64,000 nt of DNA from Trebonia sp963767685 (lineage in GTDB: Bacteria; Actinomycetota; Actinomycetes; Streptosporangiales; Streptosporangiaceae): the NCBI GenBank assembly GCA_963767685.1, contig CAVYEZ010000005.1:1550001-1614000 (forward strand), given 5' to 3'. A model generated the notes under the pieces. That model made no database searches. It saw nothing but the letters and a program-made list of their open reading frames with translations, and was not told the DNA's origin. A program made the position numbers and the translations under genes. Every line of letters starts with the position of its first letter. The first letter of the stretch is position 1. Shown here piece after piece: positions 16,441 to 25,997 of the stretch.

Positions 16441-17010
16441 ATGGGGAACAAAGATCATATTCGCCCGCTGGCCGGCGTTCCCGACCACGGATTCGGTCAC
16501 CTCGGCAGGCTCGCGCACAGCGCCCTCGCCGAATATGCGGACACCGCAGTGCCGGTGCCACGCCTGCACCTCGGACAAAATACATTGCCTAATCCGCCAT
16601 TTCCGATGGCAGCAGAGGTATTCTTCGGCGACCTGAGCGAGGGATGGCAGGAGTGCGGGGCGGACCTCGCCAACTTCCTGCGGGCCGGGGCGCGGTCACT
16701 GCGGAACCAGCCGATCCCCGATATCTCGCGGTACAGCGAGCGGATTCGCACCCTGCAGCGCGTATTGCGGTTCGACTCGATCGCGATGGTCTGGCACGAT
16801 CCCGCCCGCGCCGCGTTCTCCGTGGTCGCCGTCGCCGTGGACCGGGCGGGGAACGCCGTGGCCGGCCGGGTTCCCGCCGGCGGCACCACGGAGGACATCG
16901 AGATCACCGACGACGAGCCGCGGGCCGATGACGTTATCGCGGCCCTGCTGCGCGATGTGCTGCTGGCGCAGTACGAGTGGACATCGGCCGTGTTCGGCCT
17001 GGTGCCCTAG
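16441..17010 (+). CDS. Hypothetical protein
   Basis: The 189-residue product has no motif I recognise. The first 55 residues include a proline-rich segment. The rest looks like a compact alpha/beta domain, with a helix around NFLRAGARSLRNQPIPDISR, a strand-rich middle (SIAMVWHDPARAAFSVVAVA) and an acidic stretch before the C-terminal helix. The 5' end has codon use like the AT-richer gap before it, while the 3' half is typical of the genome. The true start may be the internal ATG at 16606. It converges on exonuclease III across a strong stem-loop. Confidence 0.5.
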   Translation: MGNKDHIRPLAGVPDHGFGHLGRLAHSALAEYADTAVPVPRLHLGQNTLPNPPFPMAAEVFFGDLSEGWQECGADLANFLRAGARSLRNQPIPDISRYSERIRTLQRVLRFDSIAMVWHDPARAAFSVVAVAVDRAGNAVAGRVPAGGTTEDIEITDDEPRADDVIAALLRDVLLAQYEWTSAVFGLVP

Positions 17011-17058
17011 GCCATCCCGTGCCGGCGAGGCAGCGCCGGCACGCTCCGCAGGGGGACT

Positions 17059-17109
17059 GCGGACCGCCGCCCTCCCGCCCGGCCGCGGCGGCCCAGGGCG
17101 GCGGTCCGC
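17059..17109. terminator. Stem-loop between convergent genes
   Basis: GCGGACCGCCGCCCT (17059-17073) is the exact reverse complement of AGGGCGGCGGTCCGC (17095-17109), giving a 15-bp stem with a 21-base loop. It lies between the ends of the hypothetical gene and of exonuclease III. There is no T-tract, so it would be a GC-rich actinobacterial type terminator that could serve both strands. Confidence 0.6.
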
Positions 17110-17145
17110 GGAGGCAAGACGCGCCGCCGCGCCGGGCTCCCCGGG

Positions 17146-18033
17146 CTATCCCTCGTCCGCGCCAGGGGCCTGCGGGAGCCGGGCGGGGCGCTTGGCGCCA
17201 GGGCGCGCGGAGGGCGGCGGGACGACGGGTCCGATGTCGCCGTCGGGGGCTTCGTCCAGGTCGACGATGACGGGCGCGTGGTCGCTCGGCCCGGTGCCCT
17301 TGCGCGCCTGCCGGTCGACCCATGCGGCCCTTACCCGGCTGGCAACGGGGTCGCTGGCCAGGACGAGGTCGATGCGCATGCCCAGGTCCTGGTGGAACAT
17401 GCCGGCGCGGTAGTCCCAGTAGGTGAAGATGCGCTTGTCCGGCCACGTGTCCCTGACGACGTCGTGCAGGCCGACGGACTCCAGGCTGGCCAGCGCCTCC
17501 CGTTCGGGCGGGGTGACGTGGGTCTGGCCGATGTAGGCGGCGGGGTCGAAGACGTCGGCGTCGGCGGGGGCGATGTTCATGTCGCCGCACACCAGGACGC
17601 CGGCTTCCCGGGGGCGGTCGGCGCTCACGATGTCGCGCAGCGCGGCGAGCCAGGCGAGCTTGTAGTGGTAGTGGCCGGAGTCCGGTGTCCGCCCGTTAGG
17701 GACGTACACCGAGTACACGCGCGTCCCGCCGCAGGTCGCGGCGACGGCGCGGGCCTCGGGCAGCGGGAACCCCGGCAGTTCGGGAAACTCGGTGACCACG
17801 TCGTCGAGGCCCGTCCTGGACAAGATCGCGACGCCGTTCCACCTGGGCTCACCGCGCAGGGCAACCTGGTAGCCGCGGGCTTCGAGTTCGTCCGACAGGA
17901 GGGCACGGAACGCGTCGTCGGCGAGCTTGGTCTCCTGGAGGCAGACCACGTCCGGCTTGCGCTGGTCGAGCCACGGCAGGAGCCGGGGCATCCGCTGCTT
18001 GACCGAGTTGACGTTCCAGGTGGAGACCCGCAT
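17146..18033 (-). CDS. xthA: Exodeoxyribonuclease III
   Basis: The 295-residue protein has the exonuclease-endonuclease-phosphatase family motifs: STWNVNSV at the N terminus, LQETKL near residue 35 with the metal-binding Glu, NGRTPDS near 112, CGDMNIAP near 150 and GPSDHAPV near 255 with the catalytic Asp-His. It should remove 3' blocks and incise at abasic sites in base-excision repair. The C-terminal tail of 35 residues is low-complexity and variable. TAGATT lies six bases upstream of the ATG, predicting a leaderless mRNA. Confidence 0.9.
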   Translation of the reverse strand: MRVSTWNVNSVKQRMPRLLPWLDQRKPDVVCLQETKLADDAFRALLSDELEARGYQVALRGEPRWNGVAILSRTGLDDVVTEFPELPGFPLPEARAVAATCGGTRVYSVYVPNGRTPDSGHYHYKLAWLAALRDIVSADRPREAGVLVCGDMNIAPADADVFDPAAYIGQTHVTPPEREALASLESVGLHDVVRDTWPDKRIFTYWDYRAGMFHQDLGMRIDLVLASDPVASRVRAAWVDRQARKGTGPSDHAPVIVDLDEAPDGDIGPVVPPPSARPGAKRPARLPQAPGADEG

Positions 18034-18039
18034 GGGCCC

Positions 18040-18045
18040 AATCTA
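18040..18045 (-). promoter_or_regulatory. -10 hexamer TAGATT for exonuclease III
   Basis: On the minus strand TAGATT is followed by GGGCCC and then the ATG at 18033, the six-base spacing of leaderless promoters. Confidence 0.5.
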
Positions 18046-18170
18046 GCGGCGACCGCCACCGTGAAGACGAGATGTCCGCCTGCCTGGTCCCAGATCAATC
18101 CATTTTTCGGTAGTTGCCGTAGATGTAGATGTTTCGCCGGATCTCCCGAGCGGCAGGAGACGTGACGCCA

Positions 18171-18608
18171 ATGAGCATCGTCACCTTGTTTACCTGGATG
18201 GCCACCATTTTCGCGGGCCTGATCCTGCTTGTTATCTGGCTGATGGAATATGACCGCGACTTCCAGACCGGGGCCGCCACTCGCTTGCCGGTGCCGGTGA
18301 TCTCCGCGCATGCCCTGCTCGGCGTCGGCGGGCTGCTGGTGTGGGGCTTTTACCTGGTGACGGACGAGGATCCGCTGGCCTGGGCTTCCGTCGCCGGCCT
18401 GGGCGTCGTCGCCTTGCTTGGCCTGGTGATGGCCGCGCGCTGGGTCGGCGTGTACCGGGCCTACGCCGCGCCTGGCCCGACGTCGGCCACGGTGATCGCC
18501 GTTCCGCCGGAACGGCACTTCCCGCGTCCGGTGATCGTCATCCACGGCCTCTTGGCCGTCGCCACCATTACCTTGGTCGTGTTCACCGCGTTCTTCAGTG
18601 GAAGCTGA
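18171..18608 (+). CDS. Small membrane protein of unknown function
   Basis: The 145-residue protein has four hydrophobic segments: about residues 3-24, 43-62, 68-87 and 120-142. An AGGAG box precedes the ATG at 18171, which I prefer over the in-frame ATG at 18129 that has no ribosome-binding site. No domain is recognised. It converges on the frameshifted gene ending at 18622. Confidence 0.6.
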   Translation: MSIVTLFTWMATIFAGLILLVIWLMEYDRDFQTGAATRLPVPVISAHALLGVGGLLVWGFYLVTDEDPLAWASVAGLGVVALLGLVMAARWVGVYRAYAAPGPTSATVIAVPPERHFPRPVIVIHGLLAVATITLVVFTAFFSGS

Positions 18609-18621
18609 GCGGCGGTCCGCG

Positions 18622-19978
18622 TCAGCGGCGGCCGGGGTTCCCGCCGGCCTGGTCCTGGTCCGCGAGGATGGCCGCGAGCCGGGAGGCGACGGGCGGCGGT
18701 TCCGTGGGCTGAACGCTGAGCGGCCGGTTGCGCCGCGGGTTGACCCGCACGTGCACGAAGGTGCCGGGGGCAAGGGCCCGGTACTGGGCGGCGGTGACGG
18801 TCAGCGCCCAGGCCCGGCTGCCGGTCCCGGCGTCGACCGCGACGCAGTGGCTCGTCGGGGTATCGTCGCCCTCGATCACCCACTGCCTGATCACCTGGCC
18901 GTCGAACTCGGCGAAGCTTGGCCGCGTGCTTGAACGGGCCACGGCACGGGCGGCCAGCAGGACGCCGCCGGTGACCACGGCCAGGGCGCAGACGCGCAGC
19001 CCGGCGCCGCCGACGCCGGACACGACGCCGCCGAAGCCCAGCACGGCGGATACCGACAGGACGGGGAACATCAAGCAGCCGTAGACGCCAACGGCCGGGC
19101 CGAGGACGGAGGTCTCCTCCGGCGACCCGATCGTGACCGGGCGCCAGCGGCCGCCGAAGCTGGACCATGTCTGGTCGGGGCCGGCCGGAGCGAAGATCTC
19201 CGCTCCGGCGCCGGACCGGGCCAGCGCGGCGGCGTAGGCGCCGGCCCGGCCCGGGTGGCCGCCAGGGCGCCCGCCCCCCGCCTGGCGTCCGGGCCGGTGC
19301 GCGGCGAGGGCGGCGCGGCCGGCCCGGCTCGGCACCTCGCTGGCGCCGGCGCCGCCGACCACGACGCAGGCCGCGCCGTAGGCCAGCAGGATGTACCAGA
19401 GGCTCGCGCCCCGATGATGCGGCACAAAGGCGGCGACCGCCGCCGCGGCCGGCACCAGGGCGGCGGCGCAAAGCAGCGCCCGGGTGCCGGCCCGCAGCCG
19501 GGGCTGGGTGAGGCCCCGGCCGCGGGCGTCGGCGGCGACCTCGCGGCGGAAGCCGGCCAGGAACGCGTCCTCGCCTTCTTGAAAGCCGTCAGACAGGGCC
19601 GGGGCGGGCACGTCGGACCGGGCGCCCGCGCGGAACGCGACGTGGGCGAGCGCCCGCCGCTCGTACGGCGTCAGCGCGCCGGGCGGCTGCTCCGCGGCCA
19701 GTTCGCACATCGCCGGGCCGGGGCCGCCGGGCCGCGCCGGCGGGACCTGGCCGGCTCAGCCGGAACCAGCCGCGGGCCCCCAGGTCCAGCAGGGTTGCCT
19801 GGTACAGGCGTTCGGCCGGGCCCCTCGCCAGCAGGCCGATGACCGCGGGCGGCTCGGCCCCGGCCGGCGGGGGCGGCGGGGCCGGCGGGGTGGCACGTCT
19901 GGCCGCCGCCGCCACGACGAGGACCAGCAGGAACAGACAGGGCCAAGCGGCGAGGGCGACGGCCCACAGCCCGGTCAT
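18622..19978 (-). pseudogene. Frameshifted DUF2207-like membrane protein
   Basis: Two minus-strand frames together make one protein. The first (ATG at 19978) has a signal-like hydrophobic N terminus and PAVIGLLARGPAERLYQATL then LLDLGARGWFRLS. The second carries on with MCELAAEQPPGALTPYERRA and about 340 further residues with hydrophobic segments and an ALSDGFQEGEDAFLAGFRRE region. A single-base shift near 19745-19750 restores one reading frame of about 450 codons. The layout resembles DUF2207-type predicted membrane proteins of actinobacteria. It may be a real pseudogene or a sequence error in a GC run. Confidence 0.6.
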
Positions 19979-20110
19979 AATGCCAGGTCCGCTCGTCGGG
20001 GACTGGTGTCAGCGGAGATCATGTCCGCAGTTCACCATGGGGCGGTGCGCCCTGATGTGACATTTCTTGCCAGTTAGCGGGACCGAATTCAGCCGAAATA
20101 ACGCCGGATA

Positions 20111-20161
20111 GGAGATCTCCCCGGGCCCGGCGTCCGTAATGGTAGTAAGAATGAGATCTCA
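20111..20161 (+). promoter_or_regulatory. Twin GAGATCTC palindromes upstream of the XRE-ATPase-TPR regulator
   Basis: GGAGATCTCC (20111-20120) and TGAGATCTCA (20152-20161) are both perfect 10-bp palindromes sharing the core GAGATCTC. Their centres are 41 bases apart, close to four helical turns. The second ends 20 bases before the start codon at 20182. This is the layout of an autoregulatory operator for a dimeric repressor or activator. Confidence 0.5.
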
Positions 20162-20181
20162 GGTCAGGGTGGTGTTGGCCC

Positions 20182-23100
20182 ATGGTCGCGCGTCGGATGG
20201 AGTTGCCTGCCGCGTCGTTCGCCGACTTCGGCACGTTGCTGCGCGTCCTGCGCCGGGGGGCCCGGCTGACGCAGCGGGACCTCGGCATCGCGGTCGGCTA
20301 CAGCGAGGCGCAGATATCAAGGCTCGAGCAGCGTAAGCGGCTGCCTGACCCGGCGGTCGTGGCCGCGCTGTTCGTGCCCGCGCTCGGCTTGTCCGGCGAG
20401 CCCGAGCTGGCTAGCCGGCTGCACGCGCTGGCCCTGGCCGCGCGCGATTCCAGGGAGCGGCCCGGTCCGGTGGACGAAGGCGATCGGCGGGAGGGCGCCG
20501 CGACCCGCGCGGACGATCTGGCCGCGATCCCGGCCGCGCCGCGGCCGTGCGTGCCGCGCCCGGCCGCGGCCGCCGGGCTGCGTGGTCGCCTGGCCGAGGT
20601 GGGCCGCGTGCTGGTCTGCGGCCCGCCCGGGGCCGGCAAGACCACGCTCGCGGCCGCGGTCGCCCGGGCTCTCGCGGACGACGTGCCGGTGTGCTGGCTG
20701 ACCCTCACCGAGGGCATCACCACCCCGGTGGAGGCGGTGGTCCGGCGGCTGGCCGGCTTCCTTGGCCGGCACGGCCGGCCCGAGGCCGCGCCGCTGCTCG
20801 GGTCCGGCCAGGGGCAGCGGCCGCTGCCACCGGATGAGCGGCTGTACCTGCTGGCCACCGCGCTCAACCGCGGCGAGGCGCTGATCTGCCTGGACAATGC
20901 GCAGCTGCTGGCCGGCGCGGGGGACACGCGCGCAGTGGTTGAGCACCTGGCGGCCTCGTCGCGGGCCAGGTTCCTGGCGATCAGCCGGGAAGACTCGCAG
21001 CTGTCCGGGTTCGAGCCGTTCCCGCTCGGCGGCCTCGACCGTGGCGAGGCGCGGGTGCTGGTCGACCGGCTGGCCGGCGGCGCGCTGCCCGCGCCGCTGG
21101 CCGGCCGCCTGATCGACCGGACGGACGGCAACCCGATGCTCATCCGGCTGGCGCTCGGGCCGGCCGGGCAGTGCGGTTCCGAACCCGCCGCGCTCGTCGA
21201 GCGGCTGGAGGCGCAGTCCGGCGTCTCGGCCTACCTGCTGCGGGCGACGCTGGCCGGGCTGACCGGCCCGGGTCGCCTGCTCGTCGCGCTGCTCGCCGTC
21301 TTCCGGCATCCGGTGGACCTGCTTGACGAGCGGCTCATCGAGGCGAGCGTGGCGCTTGAGGGCCGCTATGACGTCATCGGTGGCATCGAGGAACTGCGGC
21401 GCAGGCAGCTCGTCGAGCACGCGGCCAGGGCGGCGTTGCACCCCCTGGTGCGGGATCACGTCTACGCCGGACTCGCCGGCGACACCGGGCGCCGCCGGAA
21501 GCTGCACCGGCTCGCGGCGGCGCACTGCGAGCAGGTGCTCGCCGACCCGCTGGAGGCCGGCTGGCACTACGCTCGCGCCGGGGAGCCCGCCGAGGCCGCG
21601 GACCTGCTCGTCGCCAGCGTCCCCGAGTTGACGCTCAGCGGGAGCTGCGCACGGGCGGCGGACCTCGCCACGGAGCTTCTCGGCGGCGGCCAGCTGGCCG
21701 AGGACGCGACTCGCCAGCTGCTTATCGCCCGCGGCGACCTGCTCGCTCGTACCGAGCGCGCGGGCGAGGCGGAGGACTCGTACCGTGACGCGTTCGCCCG
21801 GCCGGCGCCGCCCGCCGTGCGGGCGGGGGTGGCCTGGCGGCTGGCGCAGTGCATGCTGCAGCGCGGCCAGGTGGCGGACGCACTTGACCTGTGCCGCGCC
21901 GCAGGAGCCGGCCTGACCGCGGGCGACCGGATGCTGAGCGCGCATCTCGACACCGTGCAGAGTCAGGCCCACCTGATGCTGTCCGACTACGACCAGGCGG
22001 CGGCCACCGCTACCCGGGCACTCGACCTCGCGGACCAGGTCGCCGCGGTCACCGCCGTGGACGCGGCGGGGATCCAGTGCCGCGCCTTCGGCGTGCTTGG
22101 CGTGGTTGCGCGGTTGCGCGGGCAGCCGGACGAGGCGCGGCGGATGCTGCGGCTGTCGCTGGCCGCCGCGCGGACCGCCCGGCGACGGGACATGGTCGGC
22201 CGCGCGCTGTTCAACCTGGCGGCGATCGCCCACGAGCACGGCGAGCTCGACAGCGCGGAACGGCTGTATGCCGAGGCGCTGGCCGAGATGCGGTCTATCG
22301 GTGACGGCTTCGGCACCGCCGGGGTGCTGCATTCGCTCGCCAAGATCCACTTCCACCGGTGCGCCGCGGACGAGGCGATGGCCCTGTTCCTCGAGTCGGC
22401 CGCCCTGCGGCGGCGGCTCGGTGATGCGCAGGGCGCCGCCAACTCCGAGCATTCCTACGCGCACGTGCTGCTGTCCGTCGGCCGGACGGGCGAGGCGCGG
22501 AAGCTGCTAGCGGCCGCCCTCAGGACCACCGCGGACCTCGGTGAACGCCGCAGCCGCGGGCATTACCTCGACTCGCTCGCGATGATCGCCCTGGTGGAAG
22601 GCGACGTGGCCACGGCGGAGGGGTATCTGGCCGAGGCCGGCGACATCGCGGAGGCTATCGACGAGCCACGGCTGCGGGCCACGGTCGCGGTGCACCGGAC
22701 GCTCGCCCGGCTCGCCCGCGGTGACCTGGCCGCCGCCCGCCGGATGGCCGGCCCGCCAGGGGACGGAACGGCCGAGGCCGGCCCCGCGGCGGAGCCGGAC
22801 GGGTCGCTGCTGGCGCTCGAGCGGCGCGCGGTGGCCGCCTGCGTGGCGCTGGCCACCGGGGACCATGCCACGGCGGCCCGTTACGCCACCTCGATGGAAC
22901 GGCGCGCGGCGGCCAACGGCTTCGCCCTCGAAGCGCGGGCGGCCCGGCGCATTTCCGCGGCGGCCGGGAAAGGCGCCGCCAACGAGGCCGACGCGGGCAC
23001 CGAGGCGGGCGCGGCCAGGTACCCGCGGCTGATCTGGGTGTCCGACGAGGCGCCCGGCCTCGAGTTCCCCGTCGGGGACGCGAGCCTGGCGCAGTCCTGA
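20182..23100 (+). CDS. XRE-HTH / NB-ARC-like ATPase / TPR transcriptional regulator
   Basis: The 972-residue protein has an N-terminal XRE helix-turn-helix (residues 15-70, LLRVLRRGARLTQRDLGIAV then YSEAQISRLEQRKRLPD). A P-loop ATPase follows with Walker A GPPGAGKTTL near residue 150 and a Walker B-like ALICLDNAQLL near 235, then a winged-helix-like segment. The C-terminal half (about 480-900) is TPR-like helical repeats. This is the signal-transduction NTPase plan of actinobacterial pathway regulators. The ligand or partner is unknown. Twin GAGATCTC palindromes directly upstream suggest autoregulation. No biosynthetic cluster adjoins it. Confidence 0.8.
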   Translation: MVARRMELPAASFADFGTLLRVLRRGARLTQRDLGIAVGYSEAQISRLEQRKRLPDPAVVAALFVPALGLSGEPELASRLHALALAARDSRERPGPVDEGDRREGAATRADDLAAIPAAPRPCVPRPAAAAGLRGRLAEVGRVLVCGPPGAGKTTLAAAVARALADDVPVCWLTLTEGITTPVEAVVRRLAGFLGRHGRPEAAPLLGSGQGQRPLPPDERLYLLATALNRGEALICLDNAQLLAGAGDTRAVVEHLAASSRARFLAISREDSQLSGFEPFPLGGLDRGEARVLVDRLAGGALPAPLAGRLIDRTDGNPMLIRLALGPAGQCGSEPAALVERLEAQSGVSAYLLRATLAGLTGPGRLLVALLAVFRHPVDLLDERLIEASVALEGRYDVIGGIEELRRRQLVEHAARAALHPLVRDHVYAGLAGDTGRRRKLHRLAAAHCEQVLADPLEAGWHYARAGEPAEAADLLVASVPELTLSGSCARAADLATELLGGGQLAEDATRQLLIARGDLLARTERAGEAEDSYRDAFARPAPPAVRAGVAWRLAQCMLQRGQVADALDLCRAAGAGLTAGDRMLSAHLDTVQSQAHLMLSDYDQAAATATRALDLADQVAAVTAVDAAGIQCRAFGVLGVVARLRGQPDEARRMLRLSLAAARTARRRDMVGRALFNLAAIAHEHGELDSAERLYAEALAEMRSIGDGFGTAGVLHSLAKIHFHRCAADEAMALFLESAALRRRLGDAQGAANSEHSYAHVLLSVGRTGEARKLLAAALRTTADLGERRSRGHYLDSLAMIALVEGDVATAEGYLAEAGDIAEAIDEPRLRATVAVHRTLARLARGDLAAARRMAGPPGDGTAEAGPAAEPDGSLLALERRAVAACVALATGDHATAARYATSMERRAAANGFALEARAARRISAAAGKGAANEADAGTEAGAARYPRLIWVSDEAPGLEFPVGDASLAQS

Positions 23101-23214
23101 CCTCATGCCCGGCACCGCGTCGACGTTGCCGTCAACATGGCCAACCGGATCAGGCGCTTGCCCACCGTGGCCTATTCGGGGCGCTTTTGGCCCGGGTGTT
23201 GCCATGATGGAAGC

Positions 23215-24024
23215 ATGAGTGCCCCCATTCGCTGGTGGACCGGGCTCAGCCCGCGGCGCCGGATGCTGCTTGGCGGGGTTGGCCTGCTCGTCGTCGCGGC
23301 CGGCGTCGTCGCCGGGGTGCTGGTGCCGCGGGGCGAGCCGGAACCGGTGGCCGGGCGGCCGGGCGCGGTGCTCCTCGTTCCCGGCTACGGCGGGTCGACC
23401 GGGTCGCTTGACCAGCTGGCCTCGCGGATCCGCGGCACCGGCCGGACGGCGATCGTGGTGCCGCTCGCGGGTGATGGCACGGGCGACCTCGCCGTGCAGG
23501 CCCGTGTGCTTAACGGGTACGTCAACCAGGCGATCGGCGCGGGCTCGGGGCCGGTCACCGTGATCGGCTACTCGGCGGGCGGCGTCATCGCCTGGCTCTG
23601 GGACGTCGACTACGGCGGCCAGCGCCGGGCCGGAAAGATCGTCACGCTGGGTTCCCCGCTGCACGGCGCGCGGATCGCGGCGGTGGGCACCGGGTACGAC
23701 CCCGCCGAGTGTCCCGTCGCCTGCCAGCAGCTCGTACCGGGAAGTGCCCTGCTGACGCAGTTGCAGGAGTCGACCGGCGGGCGCCCGCCGTGGCTGTCGC
23801 TGTGGAGCACCGATGACCAGACGGTGCAGCCGCCGGACTCGGCCCGGCTGGCGGGGGCGGTGAACGTGCCGCTGCAGTCGGTCTGCCCGGGCGTGGATAT
23901 CCAGCACAGCCAGCTGCCAACCGCGCCGCTGGTTGTCGGTCTTGTGCTCCGCGAACTGACGGGAAGCGGCGTCTCCCCGCCAGCGCCCGGCGCGTGCGCG
24001 TCCCTCAAGGCCCTCGGCGGCTGA
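23215..24024 (+). CDS. Membrane-anchored or secreted alpha/beta-hydrolase (lipase-like)
   Basis: The 269-residue protein has a basic N terminus, a single hydrophobic segment (about residues 18-36) and then an alpha/beta-hydrolase domain. Seen features are VLLVPGYGGSTGS (oxyanion region), the nucleophile elbow GYSAGG with serine near residue 123, a likely acid in WSTDDQTV and the histidine in IQHSQLP. It resembles secreted triacylglycerol lipases/esterases of actinobacteria. The open frame reaches 23137, but the ATG at 23215 fits the signal-anchor better. It converges on the ABC permease at 24070. Confidence 0.75.
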   Translation: MSAPIRWWTGLSPRRRMLLGGVGLLVVAAGVVAGVLVPRGEPEPVAGRPGAVLLVPGYGGSTGSLDQLASRIRGTGRTAIVVPLAGDGTGDLAVQARVLNGYVNQAIGAGSGPVTVIGYSAGGVIAWLWDVDYGGQRRAGKIVTLGSPLHGARIAAVGTGYDPAECPVACQQLVPGSALLTQLQESTGGRPPWLSLWSTDDQTVQPPDSARLAGAVNVPLQSVCPGVDIQHSQLPTAPLVVGLVLRELTGSGVSPPAPGACASLKALGG

Positions 24025-24069
24025 GGGCCGGTAAGTAAATGGTGGGGTGACGGGCCCGGCGGGTTCCGT

Positions 24070-24969
24070 TTAGGTGGTTATGTCCCTGGTGGCGAAGTTC
24101 GCCCAGGCCGCGCCCAGGAAGACGACCACGTACACCGCCTGGATGGCGAAGCCGCGCTGGATGTCCCGCCAGAAGATCGGCTGCCGGAAGAAGTCGATCC
24201 ACGCCAGCCAGTACCGCGTCGGCAGGTAGGGCTGGACCACGCTGGCGGCGTTCAGCGTGACCAGTATCTCGCTGCCGACGAGCGTGGCCAGCGCGCCGAG
24301 CGCCGCGCCGAGGGCGGAGTCGGTGAGGGTGGACAGGAAGATCGCGATCGCGGCGACGCCGAGCATCGAGACCGTGATGAACGACATGGCGCCGAGCACC
24401 CGCTCGATGAGCTGGAGAGTGGTCAGCGGGGTGCCCGACAGCGACGTGACGGCCGCGCCCGGCTGCAGCCCGGCCGTGGGCGCGCCGCCCGCGCCCGGCG
24501 CGATCGAACCGGAGTTGCCGCCGGGCGCGAAGCCCACCGCCGAGGCGCGGGACGGCCCGAGGATCAGGACGCCGGTGGCGTAGGAAGTGACCGTGACGGC
24601 GATGACGGCGACCAGCGTGAACGTGATCACCGCGACCAGCTTGGCGACGAGCAGCCTGGTCCGGCCGACGGGGCGGGCCAGCAGGTAGCGCAGCGTGCCC
24701 GCGGACGCCTCGCCGGCGATGGAGTCCCCCGCCACCACCGCGACGGCGACCGGCAGGAACACCGGCAGCACGAGGGCCAGCGCCGCCGCCGGGTAAAGCT
24801 GCCCGTTGTCGAGCACCGCCGACAGGAACGCGCTGCCCTGCCCCGGCGGCGGCGCCAGGTGGGTGACCGCGATGAAGATGGCCACGATCAGCGGCAGCGC
24901 GCAGATGAGCGCGATCGAGAACCAGGTCCGCACCCGGCGGCACAGCTTGAGCAATTCCACCGCGATCAT
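24070..24969 (-). CDS. ABC-2 type exporter permease
   Basis: The 299-residue protein has six hydrophobic segments and the GDSIAGEASAGTLRYLLARPV segment typical of ABC-2 permeases, between TM2 and TM3. A Gly/Ala/Pro-rich loop of about 45 residues lies between TM3 and TM4, probably outside the cell. It overlaps the stop of the ATPase gene by four bases (ATGA), so the two are translationally coupled. The substrate is unknown. Confidence 0.8.
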   Translation of the reverse strand: MIAVELLKLCRRVRTWFSIALICALPLIVAIFIAVTHLAPPPGQGSAFLSAVLDNGQLYPAAALALVLPVFLPVAVAVVAGDSIAGEASAGTLRYLLARPVGRTRLLVAKLVAVITFTLVAVIAVTVTSYATGVLILGPSRASAVGFAPGGNSGSIAPGAGGAPTAGLQPGAAVTSLSGTPLTTLQLIERVLGAMSFITVSMLGVAAIAIFLSTLTDSALGAALGALATLVGSEILVTLNAASVVQPYLPTRYWLAWIDFFRQPIFWRDIQRGFAIQAVYVVVFLGAAWANFATRDITT

Positions 24970-25997
24970 GACATGTCCGAGTCGGCGGGTGGGGTTGCGG
25001 CTGAAGGTGTGGGTGGGGTTGTGGGTGGAGGTGGAGTTGGGGGCGCCGGCGGGGGCGCGGGGTCGGGGTCCGACGCCGGTCCTGGGGCAGCGGGAACGCC
25101 GAACTGGTCGGAGCCCGCGCCGGTCACTTCGAGCACGATTTCCTCCAGGCTGCGCCGCTGCGCGAGCAGCGAGGTGACCGGCACGCCCGCCGCCACCAGC
25201 CGGGCGTTCAGGGCCGCCGGGTCGGCGGAGCGCACCACCAGGTCGGCCCCGTCCCTGCGCTCGACGAGGCCGTCCAGAGCCGCCACGGCCCGTTCCGGAT
25301 CATCGGTGGAGACCAGGACGCGGCCCGTCGGCTTCTGCAGGGACGTGAGTTGCTCCTGCAGCACCAGGGCACCGGAGTCGAGCACCCCGATCCGCGTGCA
25401 CAGCGCGGAAACCTCCGGGAGCAGGTGGCTGGACAGGAAGATCGTGACCCCGGCGGCGTTCAGGTCGATCAGCAGGGCGCGGATGTCCCTGATGCCGCGC
25501 GGGTCGAGGCCGTTGGTCGGCTCGTCGAGGATGAGGAGTTTCGGGCGGCGCACGAGCGCGGCCGCGAGGCCGAGCCGCTGGCGCATGCCGAGCGAGTAGG
25601 CGCGCACCGGGCGCCGGTCGATGCCCGCCAGCCCGACCTGCTCGAGTGCGTCGTCGACCCGGCGCCGCCGGGTGCGCCGCGACCCGTGGGGCCCGGCCGC
25701 GTCAAGCAGCCGCAGGTTGGCGCGCGCGGACAGGTGCGGGTAGGCCGCGGGCTCCTCGATCAGCGCCCCGATCTCGGGCAGCACGCGGCTGACGTGCCGC
25801 GGCACCGGCTCCCCGAGCACGGAAATCGACCCGCTGGTCGCGTACACCAGGCCAAGCAGCATGCGGACCAGGGTGGTCTTGCCGCTGCCGTTCGGCCCGA
25901 GGAGTCCGTACCGGTCGCCCTCGCGGACGTCCAGGCTGACCTCGCGGACGGCCTGGACTTTCCCGAAGCGCTTCGTGAGGTCCTGTGTCGTGATCAA
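24966..25997 (-). CDS. ABC transporter ATP-binding protein
   Basis: The 343-residue protein has Walker A GPNGSGKT near residue 40, the signature YSLGMRQRLGLA near 135, Walker B LLILDEPTNGLDPRG near 160 and the H-loop SSHLL near 190. A C-terminal extension (about 225-343) ends in a proline-rich tail (PPPAPPTPPPPTTPPTP) of low complexity. It overlaps its upstream neighbour (LolA-like protein) and its downstream permease by four bases each. All three form one coupled operon, and the ATPase should drive the permease at 24070. Confidence 0.85.
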   Translation of the reverse strand: MITTQDLTKRFGKVQAVREVSLDVREGDRYGLLGPNGSGKTTLVRMLLGLVYATSGSISVLGEPVPRHVSRVLPEIGALIEEPAAYPHLSARANLRLLDAAGPHGSRRTRRRRVDDALEQVGLAGIDRRPVRAYSLGMRQRLGLAAALVRRPKLLILDEPTNGLDPRGIRDIRALLIDLNAAGVTIFLSSHLLPEVSALCTRIGVLDSGALVLQEQLTSLQKPTGRVLVSTDDPERAVAALDGLVERRDGADLVVRSADPAALNARLVAAGVPVTSLLAQRRSLEEIVLEVTGAGSDQFGVPAAPGPASDPDPAPPPAPPTPPPPTTPPTPSAATPPADSDMS

